In this document: piece after piece, positions 35,625 to 48,100 of the stretch
Layout: every line of letters starts with the position of its first letter
Position numbering within the stretch: position 1 is the stretch's first letter
NCBI GenBank assembly: GCA_019155185.1
Contig: CM032804.1
Coordinates: 3,754,492 to 3,818,491, forward strand
DNA: 64,000 bases
From: Beaufortia kweichowensis
Taxonomy: Eukaryota > Chordata > Actinopteri > Cypriniformes > Gastromyzontidae
Direction of reading: 5' to 3'
Program-made: the position numbers and the translations under genes
Notes under the pieces: model-generated
What the model was told of the DNA's origin: nothing
The model's input: the letters and a program-made list of their open reading frames with translations, nothing else
Database searches by the model: none

Positions 35625-36964
35625 TAGGTCCATATATATTTGGACACAGGCAAAATACAGTTCCATATTTTTGGACACAGGCAAAATGTTCATTTTTTCC
35701 AGGTATTTACCAAAAACATATTTAAGCTATAATGGATATGGTCAGAAAGTGCACATTCTAAGGTTCAATTTGAGGGTATGTACATCCAAATTGGTGATAG
35801 GGTTTAGTAATTACAGCACTTAAGAGTAGCCAACCCCCCTTTTTCAAGGGACCAAAAGTAATTGGACAGTTGAATCAAAAGCTGTTTCATAGCCAGATGT
35901 GGGCTATTCCTTCGTTATTTTTTATCCATTAAGCAGGTAAAAGGTCTGGAGTTGATTCTAAATGTGGTAATTGCATTTGGAATGTATTGCTGTGAACCTA
36001 TATCAGGCGTTGGAGCTGTCCATACAAGTGAAATGGACCATTGTAAGGCTTCAAAAACAAAACAAATCTATCAGAGAGATAGCAGCAACATTGTGAGTGG
36101 CCAAATCAACAGTTTGGTACATTCTGAAGAAGGAAGAACTCACTGGTGAGCTCAGCAACATAAAAAGGCCTGGATGTCCATAGAAGACAACAGTTAAAGA
36201 AAAACCCATTCACAACATCCAGACAAGTGAAGGACACTCTCCAGGAGGTAGGCATATCACTGTCAAAGTCTACAATTAAGAGAAGACTTCACGAGATCAA
36301 ATATAGAGGGTTCACCACAAGGTGCAAACCATTTATAAGCCTCAAAAATAGAAAAGCCAAATTAGACTTTGCCAAAAAACATGTAAAAAAAGCCAGACCT
36401 GTTCTGGAAAAGCATCCTTTGGACATTTGAAACTAAGATTAACCTGTACCAGAATGACAGAAAGAAAAAAGTGTGGAGAAGGCTTGAAACAGCTCATGAT
36501 CCAAAACACAAAACATCATCTGTAAAACATGGTGGTGGCAGTGTGATGGCATGGGCATGCATGGCTTCCAGTGGCACTGGGTCACTGGTGTTTATTAATG
36601 ATGTGGCAGAAGACAGAAGCACCTGGATGAATTCTGCAGTGTTTAGAGATATAATCTCAGCCCAGATTCAGCCAAATGCAGCAAACTTGATTGGAATGGC
36701 ACTTCACAGTACAGATGGACAATGATCCAAAACACACTACAAAAGCAACCCAGGAGTTTTTGAAGGAAAAGATGTGGAATTTTCTGCAATGGCCGAGTCA
36801 ATCACCTGATCTCAACCCAATTGAGCATGCATTTCATTTGCTGAAGACAAAACTAAAGGCAGAAAGACCCACAAACAAGGAACAACTGAAGACAGCTTTA
36901 TTCTGGTGGCATACAAAGCCAAAAGTATGAAAATTGTGCCTGTGTCCAAATATATATGGACCTA
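35625..36964 (+). mobile_element. Degenerate Tc1/mariner element
   Basis: Terminal inverted repeats TAGGTCCATATATATTTGGA (35625 on) and its complement ending at 36964 enclose a 1.3-kb body. The motif GGACACAGGCAAA recurs near the left end (about 35601, 35642 and 35673). Transposase fragments lie in shifting plus-strand frames. A helix-turn-helix part (36227-36430) contains LSKSTIKRRLHEIKYRG. The catalytic part (36471-36930) contains HGGGSVMAWACMASSGTG, DNDPKHT and SPDLNPIEH. Stops and frameshifts break it. The first catalytic Asp, normally in a WTDE motif, reads WTFE. It is therefore inactive. Confidence 0.9.
36227..36930 (+). pseudogene. Tc1-type transposase pseudogene
   Basis: DDE transposase remnant inside the element at 35625-36964. 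The N-terminal DNA-binding part and the catalytic part lie in different frames. A further frame change occurs near 36691-36720, inside the region leading to the second catalytic Asp (QMDNDPKHT), and the first catalytic Asp is lost. It ends within about 35 bp of the right terminal repeat. Confidence 0.88.
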
Positions 36965-37227
36965 ACTACACACACACACACAGCGTCAAAATGTTTAACT
37001 TCTGCCGCAAGCACCTCAGTGACGTGACGCTCCGTACCCACAATTCAGTTCGGCTCCGCATGACGTCACCCAAGTAAACCAACACAGCTTGTTCTTATTT
37101 AAGAAGCATATTGTGTGTTTTGTGCGCAGAAAAAGAAGAGACATTGACTATTTTCATGAAATGTATTTTATTATTTCATTTTTTCACACGAATACAGCGT
37201 CGCGTGGAAGATGAACACAGAGTCGCA

Positions 37228-37845
37228 TTAGCGGTATTTCTCAGAAAGAGCCAGGTTGATCTGAGCCAGAAACTTATCCACAGACACGTGCACCTCAGGA
37301 GTGAAATCCTCAGGAAACATGATAGCGAGAGACACGAGCAGGTTGTGGTTGATAATCTAAAAAGTACAATTTCACAATTAATAAATGCTCTGGTAAAAAG
37401 CAGGAGCACAAAGTTATTTTTTTTAAATGAAGAAAAGCTGAACAAAACGAACCTTGAAGTTAGCTGGGTCCACGCGAAGCGTGAATGCGTGAAGCTCGCT
37501 CAGTGTGAGCAGACCTTCCTTCAGATTATCCATCATCTCAACAGCGCTCAGCACTCCCTTAATCACAGTCAGACCATGTTTCTTCACCTGAGGTGAGCCA
37601 GGGTTCAAGTCTGCCCAATGGGAGAAGTAAGTCTTCGTCTGAGGGTAAACGTGCAGAGTCCTACAACGATGACAATACAAATGAGATGAAATAGTGTGTT
37701 CACAGTAATGACTATGCCCATTCAATTAACAACAAACAATCAAATGTTACCTTGACAGAGTCTCGTTGCCAATGTCTTCAGCCTTGGGGGCAACTTTGTC
37801 AAAGAAGTCCTTGATTGTGGCTTTGTCTTTTGCGGAAAGACTCAT
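37228..37845 (-). CDS. hbae5: Divergent alpha-type globin at the kank2 end of the cluster
   Basis: Alpha-type chain, 143 aa. Exons are 37845-37751, 37660-37453 and 37356-37228 (95, 208 and 129 nt), GT-AG. It starts MSLSAKDKATIKDFFDKVAP. Unusual features are Thr for Met after the exon-1 Arg (SRTLHVYPQ), KKHGLTV (the Lys two after the distal His60 is Leu) and VEMMDNLKEG. Proximal His89 (SELHAF) and C-terminal EKYR are kept. Upstream (reverse) are CTTTAAAAA (TATA-like, about 37911), CACCCCC (37931) and a GATA palindrome GCTTATCTTGATAAGC (37954-37969). By position it matches the zebrafish alpha gene next to kank2. It has no beta partner. Confidence 0.93.
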
Positions 37846-37953
37846 GGTTAATCAGGTAGCTGTTGAAAGGCTGCCAAAAAAACTCAACCAAGCTCTTGAT
37901 TTTGGCAAGGGTTTTTAAAGCTAAGCAGGACACCCCCATTTTTCTGAAAGGGG

Positions 37954-37969
37954 GCTTATCTTGATAAGC
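37954..37969. promoter_or_regulatory. Palindromic double GATA site in alpha promoter
   Basis: GCTTATC and GATAAGC face each other across TT, about 110 bp upstream of the ATG of the alpha gene at 37845. A CACCC box lies 20 bp closer to the start. It is a classical erythroid promoter arrangement; binding is inferred. Confidence 0.65.
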
Positions 37970-39370
37970 AACACACAGCTGGCAGTTGTGAAAACGTACA
38001 AGTCAAAAATAAAGCTAATTATCTCAGTGCTTTTCAGTTAAATGAAATAATGTTATGCATGTCAATAAGAAGCAAATTATCTGTGAATTGTTTTACAAAT
38101 TTGATGCACATTGGTCTTGTGGTCATATTGTTGGTAGCCAAAATGTTTTTTATTATAGAAATCTTGAAATTCACCCTCACCTAAGACAGATATAGTACTG
38201 AATTTAACATACTGTTTTACCTTAACTGTTTTATGTGATGCTTCAATAATGATATTACTGTTTGTGTTTTGGATTAATTTAACCCAAACACCAACCAAAA
38301 TAATAATTAAATTAAAAAATTAAATTAAAATAAACTAATAAGTGTACTGTTGCAGTGAAAATCTTTGGATTCATTCATTTTTTAATAAGAAGTACCTGAA
38401 ACTTTACTGTTATAGTGTTAAATTATTAGAAGAAATATTAAGTATTAGAAGGTAAACATATTGATTAAAGTAATTGACTCTAAAATCAGTCATTATAAAA
38501 AAAAATACATGGAGGGATTTCTAAACACATTGCCAGTATTGATGTTTAATTACATACCGTCTGGGACTGATAAAAGCCTTGGTATTTAAATTTTACCACA
38601 CTAGTCTTCAGTTTCTTTAAAGAAAGGGCGTGGCTGGATTTCAAGTCATATCACCTGGAAACAGTAACACGTTTTATCAAGCAACACACAGCTGACAGAT
38701 GTAAGTGATTACAAGTTTACAAGGTGGCAATATAGCTATTCATCTCAGTGGCCTTGTTAGATGGTATAATTCCATTGCTGTCAGTGAGAAACAACATCTT
38801 TGTGAATTGTTTCACAGTTTTGATGTACATTTGTCATCTGGTCATTTTGTAATTTTACCCTCAGCTAAGACCGATACTATTAATTTTAACCCACTGTTTT
38901 ACCATAACTTTTATATGTGATGTGTGTTTATGTGTTGTTTAAAAACTATGTATCAAGCAACATATAAACTTTTTAACCCATCATGAACACTCAAAAAATA
39001 ATATGACAAAATGAATAAAATGAATAGTAATATCTGTTACATTTAATAACAGCATGTGAAAATCTTTGCATTTATTCATGTTTACTGTCAAGTGAGCAAA
39101 TAAAATGGGAACATACTGCATACAAAAAAGTACTGGAACTGTTCTATAAAATCTAAGCTTTACCGAGCTATAAAATCACTTATTGAAATAAAATTCATGC
39201 AGGGATTTGTAACCACATTGCCAGTATTGGCGTTTAATTACAGACTGTACGGGATTGATAAAAGCCCTGACATAAAAATTTGACTAGTCTTTAGTTTCTT
39301 TAAAGGGGCGTGGCTGGATTTCAAGTCTTATCACCTGGAAACAGTAACACATTTTACCACATATTTTATC
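37955..39370. repeat. Tandem duplication upstream of the last alpha gene (candidate enhancer)
   Basis: Two units of about 690 bp (about 37960-38660 and 38680-39370) align along their length. Shared blocks include AAGCAACACACAGCTG, TGTGAATTGTTT, CATTGCCAGTATTG and GTTTAATTACA. Each unit ends in the same motif cluster. Unit 1: CTGATAAAAG (about 38567), GGGCGTGGC (38626-38634) and ATATCACCTGG (38648-38658). Unit 2: TTGATAAAAG (about 39256), GGGCGTGGC (39306-39314) and TTATCACCTGG (39329-39339). No globin exon is present in either unit. Confidence 0.75.
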
Positions 39371-42197
39371 ATGAAATTCAGCAGGAGTTACACCCACTGC
39401 CTTGAGCTCGAGATATAGTGATCTTTCTGCTGAAGCATGCTGTGAATGTTTATTCTAAGAACACAAGGTGTTGATTTTTTTTAAAGACAAATGTTGCACC
39501 TTACAGGGCATGTGTTGAGCATTCATTGAAAATTCTTAAAAATGTTTGCATTTATACTCATATTTATACTTATAAACTATGGTGTATAGGGGCCACAAGG
39601 TAGTATCTACTGAAATATCTAATGGCACAAATGTATTTTCTCACAAATCTATTGATTTGTTCAAATGCTGGTCATAAAGTCTGCCCTTAAGACGAGAATG
39701 TATCATAATATCTGTTGTGTAAACAACTGCACAAAATAAAATCACTAGATATTGTTATAGATATTGTTCACACAAATGAGGTGTTGGAAGCTTATATTGT
39801 CAGGTTGTTATACAATTATTTAAATATTTTCCAAAATAGTGGTTTGTTATTTTTGTATGTTAATATATTTGCTGTATCTGTATTTGACTTACAAAGTCTG
39901 CAACACACTTAAAGTCTTTTAAATTTTGAAATTTTGAAATAAATTTAAATAAATCTTTAAATAATTTTTAAATAAATTAGGGTCTTTTAGGTCTATTTAT
40001 GATGACGCAACTACAAATTTGTATTATAAAATTATGCAAGTATGCTGATGACAGAACAAAATAAAAAGTTGTAATGTTAAGAGAAAATCCCTTAGTTGAG
40101 TGTAATAAGGCTAATAAATGCATGTGTAATAAAATAACATTATCAATGCCAGTGCAGGACTGTGCTTAATTGCTGTATTATTGCGCCCTCTGCCGTATGA
40201 ATAAAGCAAACCCTGCACATTCAATATGGAGATAAAATAACTGATATTAATCAACAATACTTACTTGAACTTGCTTAACATTCATTTTTCTTTATAGGTC
40301 TAGTAATACTATGTACCTATATACCTAATATTACAAATTATTCTAATAGTATCATAAACTAATAATTAACATGAACCCCGACTATTAAATGTTGTGTGAA
40401 CTGTATTATGAAGTTTAAAAACATTAAAAAGGCTCCAAAATGCTAACCTATTTGACTCCCAAGTGACAAATTTCTTCCTAAATTTGTTTATTTTTTAAAA
40501 AAGAATGAGGATAAACAAACAATTTTCAATGTGAGCTCTGTACATAAAGGTACGTGGCAGAAGATATACATTAGCTGTGAACAGATATTACAAAGATATT
40601 CAAGAAATAGTTAAATAAAACAAATACAAAAGAGTACAAAATGAATTACTCAACTGGTTATAAGAAAACATGTGTACAAAGTGGGTAAACAAAACATCTA
40701 ATTCAAATTAAACAAAGCTCTTCCATTCGAAATGTTAAAATTTGTGTAGTTAAAATAGCTAAAAACATTCTATAGTCTTTGCACTAAAACTTTGGAGATA
40801 ATATATATATTATTTTCATTTTGGAAAACATCTTACATTCGTCATAGACAATTCTGAGCTTTTCCGATCTTATTCTGGACCCCATAACCATCAGGTACTG
40901 AGCATAAAAAGTTTTATTTCACTAAGTGAACCCGTACCAAACTATATGCATATCAGTCCTACCCAGCTCAGTCTACATGCTAGACAACATCTGCTCTCAT
41001 TCACTAAATCTAAAGAAACTTCATGTATTCACGTACCTTCATATTACCTTCACTGGCTGTGTATCATTGCCATCCCATGCACTGTAAGACTAAAAAGATT
41101 GCATTAGCTCTCATATATTTATTTGTATGCTCATCAACAATTGTCTTTGGAGAGCCCTTGTTTACTAAGGGTCCAATGCACATCAATGTCTACATTCTAC
41201 CAAATGACTAAAACTGCTGAAGTCTTTAAATCACCACAATGGAAAAACCTTGCAGTCCTCTACTAGTCAGGCTAAACAAAGTACACCCTCAAAAGACGAC
41301 ATTGATTGTATTATACTGTATTGACTGTTAAAGAATCAGTGGTGGAAACACTGTCCATTAGGTAACAATTTATACATAGCCAGACAATTCACACAAAACA
41401 CAAGCTTAGCATTTCAATATAAACACTTTAAGCAGGTGGATGTCTGACAGTGTGCATCTATTAAAAAAAAACTAAACCATGGCTGCACATGTTTAACTGC
41501 TTGTAATAAAACTTTATAATTTTTTTAGAGTAGCTTAGTACATTATCACATACTAAAAACCATGATGTAAAGTTTATTAAAATGTGATCTAAAAACAGCT
41601 GGTGTACACTGAAACTGCCTGTTGAAACCCAATGTCTTGTTTAATTGTGAACTGTAAAAATTACAAAAGGACACTTAATCAGGTTATGTGATTTTCTAGT
41701 TGTTTACGTAACACTGCAATTGCAATCATTTACTGTGTGACACTGTATGATTTCAATTTTTTTAAATTGCTGGATAGTTTAAAGTAAATGCACTTACATC
41801 ATTTTACTGTGTAACATTATACTCATACTGTCTAATTTTAAAAAATAGACTGATAGATAAATGATATTGCTGTTACACGCTTCATGTTAAAATTCGAATC
41901 TCATCTATTTAAATGAGATTTTTTCTGCAGCCACAACATGAAAAGTTACAAAAGAAAACAACAAAAAGACCAATGGTGTCAAGTGCTATGTTTCAGAAGA
42001 GTCTTATAAGATTCTTGTTAAGAGTGCACTTCTCTTTATGAACGCCACTCAATAGTACATGCAAAAAAAAGTAATGTGGTATACATACTGTACACATGTG
42101 TACAAGCGCACACAAACCACACACACGCACACAGTGGAATGGACAAGAAAATCTGCTGGCAGAGGTGACATTAAATTTATGCCATCTTTTACTTCAT
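39371..42197. other. Intergenic region / probable kank2 3' UTR
   Basis: No gene recognised. kank2 is transcribed leftward, so its 3' UTR must start at 42197. Where it ends is not clear; several reverse AATAAA motifs (TTTATT) occur between 41.5 and 42 kb. A GCGCCCTCTGC motif at about 40183 resembles a dispersed fish repeat. Confidence 0.5.
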
Positions 42198-45100
42198 TTA
42201 TGAAGAGGGGGGAGAAGATCCCAAAATTGGGGATTTTGGTGACACCTGTTGGAATGGAAAAAACGTGTGAATTTAATTTAAACAATTAAGTCCTTACAGG
42301 GCAGTGTAATGTAATACTGTGTTGATACAGCAAAAGTACTTACAGGGGAGGGCGGCTTAGCAAAATTGAGGTGTGCATACAGAAGCACAGCAATGTCATT
42401 CTGACTGGCCTCCAGTGCAATAGATAAAGCTGTGCTGCCATCCTGTCAACAGCAAAACACAATAAACATAGTGTCACTATATAAAGTATATAAAGTTCTC
42501 AGACTATGTACAATTTAAGTACAGTCATGAGCTGGAATTTGAACTGCTCACACAATGATTCTAAAATTTACATTTAAGTTTAAAATAAATTAATAAACTA
42601 AAATAAAAATATTAAATTACTTTGAATTTAAATTGTAACACACACACATGTGAATTTCATACAGTTTTGTGATTAAATCTACCCTATACTTACATTAACC
42701 TAATAACTGACACAGCAGGAGTTGAGTATACACATGAAAATGCACTAAACTACAATTTTTAGATATTAGATATTTTAGAACACTTTTAAATTTCATTTAA
42801 CAAAGTAATTTTTATAATTTACAGTAACATTTTTTATATTCTTTTTTGTTATGTTTATTATTATGAAAATTAGTCAAATATTTCATTTGAAGTCTTATAC
42901 TCTTCCATCAATTTACAGTTAGTCATGATTAGATTAAAATTCAACTATTAAATAATAAAGTGTATAGGGAAACAACATTGTTAAATTACATTGTTAAATA
43001 AATTAATTATACTAAATATCTTTTTTAGAAAATCTATTTTCTAAAATATAAAATAATTGATATATCATAACATAATAATAAACATAAACTAAATAAAGTA
43101 TTTGAAAAAAGTTCATGTTAATAGTATTTTAAAACAAAGATTTAAAAAAATCTAAAATATCTAAAGTGCATTTCAATATGTATGCTCAATACTGTATATG
43201 TGCATTGATCTTTATCAGGTTAAAGATAGAAAGAATCAAGCTTGAAAAAATGAGATAATCACATTATCTGTGAGCGTGGCGTCACATCCTGGCACAGACA
43301 GCAGCTGGCGCACAATGTCCACATGTCCGTGCTCACAGGCACACATGAGAGCTGTGGATCCATCATCATCACGCAGGTTCACCTGAGCTCCACAGGACAA
43401 CAGAGCTTTTACCATATCACCCCTGCCGTGACTGACCGCCAGCATCAGTGCTGTTTGCCCTGCCTGTAACACAAACATAATGACACTACTGCATCAATGT
43501 AAGTAACAGTGATTGCCACAGCCCGATCTCTTTTGTTTATAGTGCAGTACAGTTATTGATCTGTAGGGGGCGCACCTGACTTGCTTTGGCATTGACGTCT
43601 CCGGTGCTGAGCAGCTGCAGGACTGTTTGAAGGTCACTGTCGGAATTAAAGGCAGCCAGTGCTGTCAACATGATAGCTGTGTAACCCGCCTTATTCTGCT
43701 TGTCAGCATTACAGAGACCTGCGCGACAAGGACACAGACGATCAAAGATACATATATAGCCTATATATAGCACTGTCACATGCCAAATAAAACGTCCAGA
43801 GCTTATTTTTGTCACACAATTATTTGAAACATCAGGACTTCGCAGTAACCATTCAAATGCTCATATAAGAAATAAACAAGATTATACTTTACAATAAGGT
43901 TGTATTTGTTAACATTAGTTAATGCATTAGCTAAAATGAATTATTATGAACAATACATCTACAGCATTTATTAATCTTGGTTGATGTTCATTTCAGCATT
44001 TACTAACACTTTACAATCAAAAGTTGTAAATGAACTTACATGAACAACTGTATTGGCATTAACTAACATTAACATTATTAACAAATGCTTTATTTATGTT
44101 GATTGTTAGTTCATGTTAGCTAATGCACTTACTAATGTTAACAAATACAACCTTATTGTAAAGTGTTACCTAAAAATGCTATGAACGATATCAACAATAT
44201 AAACAACAAGGAGAGAGTGTTTGGGAGAGCACTGTATTGGAACCGCAAAGTTCATGGGATTGTTTTCTAGGAATACACATACTGATTAAATGTATCTATT
44301 GAACACACAGTAAGGTCACGTTAGATAAAAGAGTCTGCCAAATGCAAAAATGTACGAGATAGGTAAAAGCCAACTGAAATGAATCAGGCTACGTTTGTTC
44401 TGTCCACCACCACACAATACATTTTCGATAGAGCTTACAGTAGAAAAATCGTGTTATGAGCTCAGAGATATGCTGTTAAAACTAACCAGTATCCAGCAGC
44501 AGTTTGACTACAGGAAAGTTTGAGTGTGAGACGGTGTAGTGCAGGGCTGTGTTTCCATTGCCGTCTGCCATGTTAATGACAAACTCCAGTAGCTGGGGGG
44601 AAATGGAGGCAAAGGTGTCCATGTATGTCTTGACCACTGCAGTGTCAGCAGCCTTATGACAGGACACTCTCAGCCACTCCTGTAACACTGTGGTGTAGGC
44701 CGTCCTCTGTCACACACACAAATGTATTCTTAGTACTGCATGCACAATACACAGACAGTCACGTTAAAAACAAAAAGTTTAATATTTTAAAATTAATTAA
44801 AAATGTATGTTAATATTAATAAAAATAAAAAAATCTAAAATTTAAAAACTGTAGTTCAGATTTGCATTTGTATATGTATGATCAATACGTAAAGTGACAG
44901 TTATCAGGTTAAGCTATCTGGTACGATTTTGTGGGAAATTACAGTTTGACGTCATACCTAAAGTACACAAACTAACCTGCAGTTTCATGTTTCAAACTTA
45001 AATGATGATAGAAAAACGTTACGAACAGCTTTAATCCAGTTACATATTCTGCTGTTGATAACCTCAACTGCTGTCAGTTTAAATGCTTTTCATATCTGCT

Positions 45101-48100
45101 TTTAAAACTGGGATAGGAGATATATTTATTTTAATCAAAATGATCACACACATCATAAAAAATTTTCAGTGGCAGAACAATGCCATTTATAAGATAATAT
45201 TGGCTTTCCATTGCTGTTAAACGTACCGCTTCTTGATGGCTAAACGCATTTGGTTCACTGAGCGCTTTCTGCAAGGTATGGAGAGCTACCATGAGACTGC
45301 CACTCAATTCAGGTCTGAAAACAAAATGACATCGTTCAATCCATCAGCATTTACATACACCCAATGTAACAAAATCTTTACATTGTTTGGGTTTAAACCT
45401 ACTTGCTAGCTGATGTAGCGCTGGGCTTCCCAGCAGAATCATTGGAGGAGGATATGGCTATGTCCTGTTTCTTTGAGGCATCAGTAGATTGTGTCGCTCC
45501 TTGCTGGGCAATGAGGTCAGTGGTTTTTGATTGGCTAACATCTTGCTGTGGTTTGGCACCAGTGGATTGAGTAGTTACCGCTGGTTGGGCGATAATTTGC
45601 TGAACATTTGCATGTTCATTGGCTTTGGATTGAACAATGGCTTGTGTCGCTGCATCGCTGGTGGCCGGTAACTGGACAGAGTTCTTTTCAGAGAAGTGGC
45701 AGTGGACTGAACAGCCGTGGCAGATGATTGCTGTGTGCTCACCTCTGCTGCTGGTGATTGGGTAAGCTGTTGCTTTGTAGCCGCATCCGTGGCGTGTGAT
45801 TGGCTGGTGGTTTGCTGTGGTGCAGTATCATTGGTTGGTGACTGGGCAGTGTTGTGCTGAGGTGTCGGGACAGCTGCTGTCTCACAGACGGGACTAGCAG
45901 CGCTGTAAGAAGTCACCTGGGGCTGATGTGCTGCAGATTCAGGCAGTTTCTCTGTAGCCTCGTGGTACTCACTGGCATCGCTCTCCTCTTCTGAACTTTC
46001 AGAACTGCTCTCTTCAGAAGATGTCGACTCGTATCTGCAGAACACATTATTTATCAGATTATTTCAATGTTTCAATGCTTGGATCTAAGAATGGTTTGGT
46101 TAGCCCTGCTTGTAGATGTCAGAGGTACATCATACTTCAAGTAAAGATTACTGTATTTACCCTCCATTGACTCCTATGAACTGCAGGTTCTTTTTGGTGT
46201 GCGGAGAGCCGGGTTCCCCATCTGCCTTTCTTTTCATGATTGACCTCAGGTTGGACTGAGGGGAGGCTAACCGAAAGAAACCAAAGACAGAGTATCAGTG
46301 TTTGAATATTGTAAGAAGAATATGGAAAATGACAAACACATTGTTATGACCTCAAATATTGAAAGTTAACAAAGAAAACCTGGTTTAGTTGCATCTGTTT
46401 GGATGGCTTCTTCTGCTGGTTTCTGGTTAATCTCGCCCTCTTTTAGCCGCTGACAGACAGGAGGCACTGAGCTGCACTTTGTCTCCATGGCAGTTGCCTG
46501 GTTGGTGACTGGCACTGATTTGGAAACCTCACTCCGCAAGACCTCACGCACCTGCTTGGAGCTTATTGCGATGGGAAACTCACGTGGTGATTCTAAAGGC
46601 AAAGTGTTAAAATAACATACAATGCATCATTAAAAAAAGATCTGAAATCAACTATGCAAAAATCCATATAACTGTGAGCTATATTGTGAAATTGGGGTGT
46701 TGAGGTTGTGACACATTCAATAACCAGGTCTCTGTCATCTTTGCGGTCAAACTACAGTAGATTTTCAGTATAAAACAACTTAATCACGAGTCTGTTATAA
46801 CACAAAGTTATCGTATCAGATCCTCAGTAATAAAGAGCAAAATCATGTGTTCACTAATTTTGTGGTGTTCCTATGATTTTTTATCCATCTCATAAGCAAG
46901 TCATACAGGCTTTGATTTGCATAAAGGTGAGCAAATGATTTTTGCGTTTTGAGTAAAGTAGTAAGAATTCTTTACATACATGTCAACATGTCTATATTCA
47001 CATACTAAAATAAAACTTAAGAAACTCTTTCACACTTTTTGGCCATTAAATACACACCTTCAGATGCTAGTGACTCTGTATGTTGCCGGCGGTGACCCAC
47101 TAGTGGTTGAGCAGGAGAACTGCAGCCCTGGGCTCTCAGAAGTGTCCCCACACCCACCACTGTGGGCTGCTCCAAAGTGTACACCTGGATCCCCACCGTC
47201 CTCTGCTGATGTGGCTGCTGGGTAAAACTGACAACGGTGTGCAGACCCGCACCAGCCTGACCATGCTGCTCCTGCCAGCCCAGGCTGGTGGCTTTCACCG
47301 CATGGCCAACCTGAGGGTGAAGAGCCTGCCGCTCTCTTTGAGCCGTTTCCACTTGCTGCTGAGCGCTCTGTAGCTCCTGCATAGTTTTCCTCAGCTGAAC
47401 TTCCAAAAGTCCCACTTTTGTCTTCAAGGCTTCAGTTTTAGGCAGCAACCCCAAGTCCTCCTCTCGTACCTCCACACCTACATGACGAAAGCCCCTTTCT
47501 CCCACTTCTGGCCCCACACCTATGGTTCGCACCTCTCTTTTTGCACCCGGACGTGCTCCGCCGACAATTACGGTCTCCTCAATTTCACAGCCAGAGTCTT
47601 GAAGTGACCCTGGGGTAGTTGGTGAAAGGTTCCCTGCAGCTTTATTTGTTGCCCCATTTGCCACCTCTTCCTCTGGTATGTCAATATACAGCTCTCCACG
47701 CGGACGGCTCCGGCCAAATCCTAGCGTGTGACCCAGAAACTTCTGGCTTTTAAGCTGCACGCTAAGCTGCCTCTTTTCCTCCTGAAGCACAGAGATCTTC
47801 ACTTGAAGCACTGGGATGGTCTTTACCTGCTCCTCCAACTCTTTGATTTTCCGCAGGGCAACGGCCATCTGCTCCCTGACGTGCTGCAAGTGAGCGGGCG
47901 TGGGTGAGACGGGTGTAGACAAGCCAGAGCTCATTGGAGTGTAGGAACCACCTCCTTGTGCGCGGTTGAAGCTGTGTGCACTGGACAGGGAGGTGTTGGA
48001 GCCGGCCACGCTGCTGTGCATGCTTCCCAGGTTAGAGAATCGGGCATCCTTTTCCTCCTCCAGCTTACGGCGAGCGTCCAACAAGGTCTTCTCCACACGC

